DNA of 64,000 bases from Alkalinema pantanalense. GTDB lineage: Bacteria; Cyanobacteriota; Cyanobacteriia; Leptolyngbyales; Leptolyngbyaceae. The stretch lies in the NCBI RefSeq assembly GCF_050753345.1, contig NZ_JBLZFX010000002.1, positions 62,001 through 126,000 of the forward strand. Direction: 5' to 3'. A program made the translations under genes and the position numbers. How positions within the stretch are numbered: the first letter of the stretch is position 1; each line of letters opens with the position of its first letter. Under the pieces are notes generated by a model. It saw nothing but the letters and a program-made list of their open reading frames with translations. It did not search any database and had not been told where the DNA came from. Positions 62,199 to 64,000 of this stretch are shown piece by piece.

Positions 62199-64000
62199 TC
62201 ACAGCAAATTCATGGGGTCAATGTCGATCGTCAGGCTGACGGAATTGCCGCAGTACGATCGTAGCATGGCTAAATCAGGCAAGGTGGGGTCAGTGTCAGG
62301 CAGCACCTTCACTAGAATTTGCCAACGATAGCGCTGGGCTACTCGCAAAATTGCCGCTGGGGCCGGGCCGAGGAGTTCATAGTTGGCCTGCGGCTGGGCT
62401 AGAATTTTGGCCACGCGATCGGCGGCCTTTTGCACCGCAACCGCATCGGGACTACTAAAGCGCAATAGAATTAAGCGTCCCGTCGGGGGATAGTTCAGCG
62501 TGGCTCTCAGGGGCAATTCCGCCTCTACAAACGCAGCATAGTCCTGTTTGACCACGGCCTGCACCACAGGATGTTCAGGGGTATAGGTCTGCAAAATCAC
62601 GCAACCCGGATCGGCTCCACGGCCCGATCGACCCGCCACTTGCAGCAACGTCTGGAACGCGCGTTCACTGGCCCGAAAATCCTGGAGATGGAGAATCCCA
62701 TCCGCCGCCACAATCCCTACTAGCGTTACCTGGGGCAGGTCAATTCCTTTCGTCAGCATTTGCGTCCCCACCAGAAGATCTGCCTCTCCGTTAGCAAAGC
62801 GCGTGAGCAAAGCCCGATGTGCTCCTTTTGTGCGGGTGGTATCACTGTCAAATCGCAGGACGCGCACCTCGGGAAACAGCTTGGTTAGCTCTTGGGTAAC
62901 TTTTTGAGTCCCACTTCCAAAATGCTTGAAATAGGGAGAGGAACAGTCTGGACAATGCTGAGGTTGCACTTGGGTATAACCACAGTAGTGACAACGCAGA
63001 AGTTCCACAGCATCTGCATGGGTATGATGGTAAGCCAGAGGAACATCACAGTTTGGACAATCCATTACATAACCACAACTCCGACAGGAAACATGGGTGC
63101 TATGGCCACGACGATGAATAAATAAAATGCCTTGTTGTCCAGTTTGTTTTAGTTGAGTTATTTTTTCTTGCAACGCTCGACTAAACATCGATCGATTCCC
63201 AGATTGTAATTCGTACCGCATATCTACGACTTTGATCTGGGGCATGGGTCGATCGTGAATTCGCCGAGGCATAGAAAGATAGATCGAGTCCGATCGCTGG
63301 GCCATAACCCAACTTTCAAAAGACGGTGTAGCGGACCCTAAAATTAAGGGACACTGTTCTAACTGCGATCGCCATTGGGCTACCGTTCGGGCATGGTAAC
63401 AGGGCGCAGGTTGATCTTGCTTAAAACTAGAATCATGTTCTTCGTCTAAAACAATTAATCCCAAATTGGGTAAGGGTGCAAAAATGGCCGATCGGGTGCC
63501 GATGACAACCTGGGGCTGCCCCAGCAACATTTGCCGCCAAGTGTCATAGCGCTCGCCATCAGATAGCGCACTGTGGTAAACGCACACTCGATCGCCAAAT
63601 CGAGCTCGGAAGCGATCTGTCAATTGCGGGGTTAAGCCAATCTCTGGCACCAAGATTAGCGCAGACTTTCCTTGGTGCAACAATGGCGCGATCGCTTGCA
63701 GATAGACCTCCGTTTTACCGGAACCGGTCACCCCATGCAGCAGCACTTGCTCAGAGCCTTGCAACGATCGGAGTTTCCCAAGCACCTGGGTTTGATCCTC
63801 CGTAAGTACCTTCGCAGTATCGACCTCCATACGCGACTGTTCTTGGCGTAGCATTTCCCGCAGTTGCAGCGTCACCCAACCTTTTTTCTCCAAGGTTTTC
63901 ACCACGGAAGCACTGACTTGACATTGGTTCAGGAGTTCCGCCAGCCAAATTTCTCCACCGCACCGCTTCAGATGTTCTAAGACCTCCCGCTGTCGATCGC
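62199..64000 (-). CDS. priA: Primosomal protein N' (PriA helicase), N-terminus beyond window
   Basis: The frame is open to the right edge, so the GTG at 63905 is internal; about 600 codons of the C-terminal part are present. Helicase motif I (LLHGVTGSGKTEVYLQ), II (IVLDEEHDSSFKQ), III (LILGSATPSFES) and VI (QVAGRSGRGA) are intact. The zinc-binding insert has CRSCGYVMDCPNCDVPL and LRCHYCGYTQVQPQHCPDC, eight Cys in CxxC pairs. PriA restarts stalled forks. The protein ends at TIDIDPMNLL, the normal family C-terminus. Confidence 0.96.
   Translation of the reverse strand, partial: DRQREVLEHLKRCGGEIWLAELLNQCQVSASVVKTLEKKGWVTLQLREMLRQEQSRMEVDTAKVLTEDQTQVLGKLRSLQGSEQVLLHGVTGSGKTEVYLQAIAPLLHQGKSALILVPEIGLTPQLTDRFRARFGDRVCVYHSALSDGERYDTWRQMLLGQPQVVIGTRSAIFAPLPNLGLIVLDEEHDSSFKQDQPAPCYHARTVAQWRSQLEQCPLILGSATPSFESWVMAQRSDSIYLSMPRRIHDRPMPQIKVVDMRYELQSGNRSMFSRALQEKITQLKQTGQQGILFIHRRGHSTHVSCRSCGYVMDCPNCDVPLAYHHTHADAVELLRCHYCGYTQVQPQHCPDCSSPYFKHFGSGTQKVTQELTKLFPEVRVLRFDSDTTRTKGAHRALLTRFANGEADLLVGTQMLTKGIDLPQVTLVGIVAADGILHLQDFRASERAFQTLLQVAGRSGRGADPGCVILQTYTPEHPVVQAVVKQDYAAFVEAELPLRATLNYPPTGRLILLRFSSPDAVAVQKAADRVAKILAQPQANYELLGPAPAAILRVAQRYRWQILVKVLPDTDPTLPDLAMLRSYCGNSVSLTIDIDPMNLL

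Overview
The window is chromosomal DNA of a cyanobacterium. Markers visible in the sequence are psaE (photosystem I), a CruG-like carotenoid glycosyltransferase, the plastid-type ribosomal protein PSRP-3/Ycf65, an iron superoxide dismutase, a DevBCA exporter, a group-2 sigma factor, and very frequent HIP1-type palindromes (GCGATCGC and its CGATCG core) in genes and spacers. I saw no rRNA, tRNA, CRISPR array, transposase or prophage gene. I cannot name the genus from this alone.

Layout. Positions 1-5400 hold housekeeping genes: cruG (cut by the left edge), psaE, a methyltransferase overlapping mutM, a secreted SH3 protein and a YebC-family gene whose start codon region is duplicated in tandem. 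Positions 5760-10931 (minus strand) carry devB, devC and devA with bioA lodged between devC and devA. Positions 11478-17900 carry sodB, ppk1, a sigma factor, a lone receiver protein and a secreted protein. Positions 18194-20422 encode a monomeric-type isocitrate dehydrogenase, not the dimeric type usual for cyanobacteria.

Positions 20617-41022 form one long minus-strand block for a surface polysaccharide. It begins with an ABC-2 exporter (Wzm, and Wzt with a carbohydrate-binding tail). It continues with methyltransferases, glycosyltransferases (including two tandem paralogues and a two-domain GT4 fusion) and nucleotide-sugar enzymes, and ends with a YfhO-type membrane protein. Gmd plus an Rmd-like reductase suggests GDP-D-rhamnose as one donor sugar. 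Three neighbouring proteins end in a coiled coil followed by a related short aromatic/basic tail.

Positions 41122-64000 are mixed: a rhomboid protease, twin Uma2 nucleases, ruvB, a TPR protein, a HAD hydrolase, PSRP-3, glgB, a double peptidoglycan hydrolase, an HD phosphohydrolase, dnaG, a lumenal pentapeptide protein, a YraN protein, queA and the C-terminal part of priA (cut by the right edge). Two small overlapping gene pairs look like toxin-antitoxin-type modules: a short acidic protein with a retropepsin-like protease (54313-54949), and a short basic protein with a GNAT acetyltransferase (55920-56703).

A theme across the window is short tandem duplication. Exact 16-bp repeats occur at the yebC start, in the devB-devC spacer and beside the yraN gene, with 12-bp and 15-bp examples elsewhere. 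Intrinsic terminators are visible after psaE, sodB, the sigma factor, PSRP-3 and dnaG.
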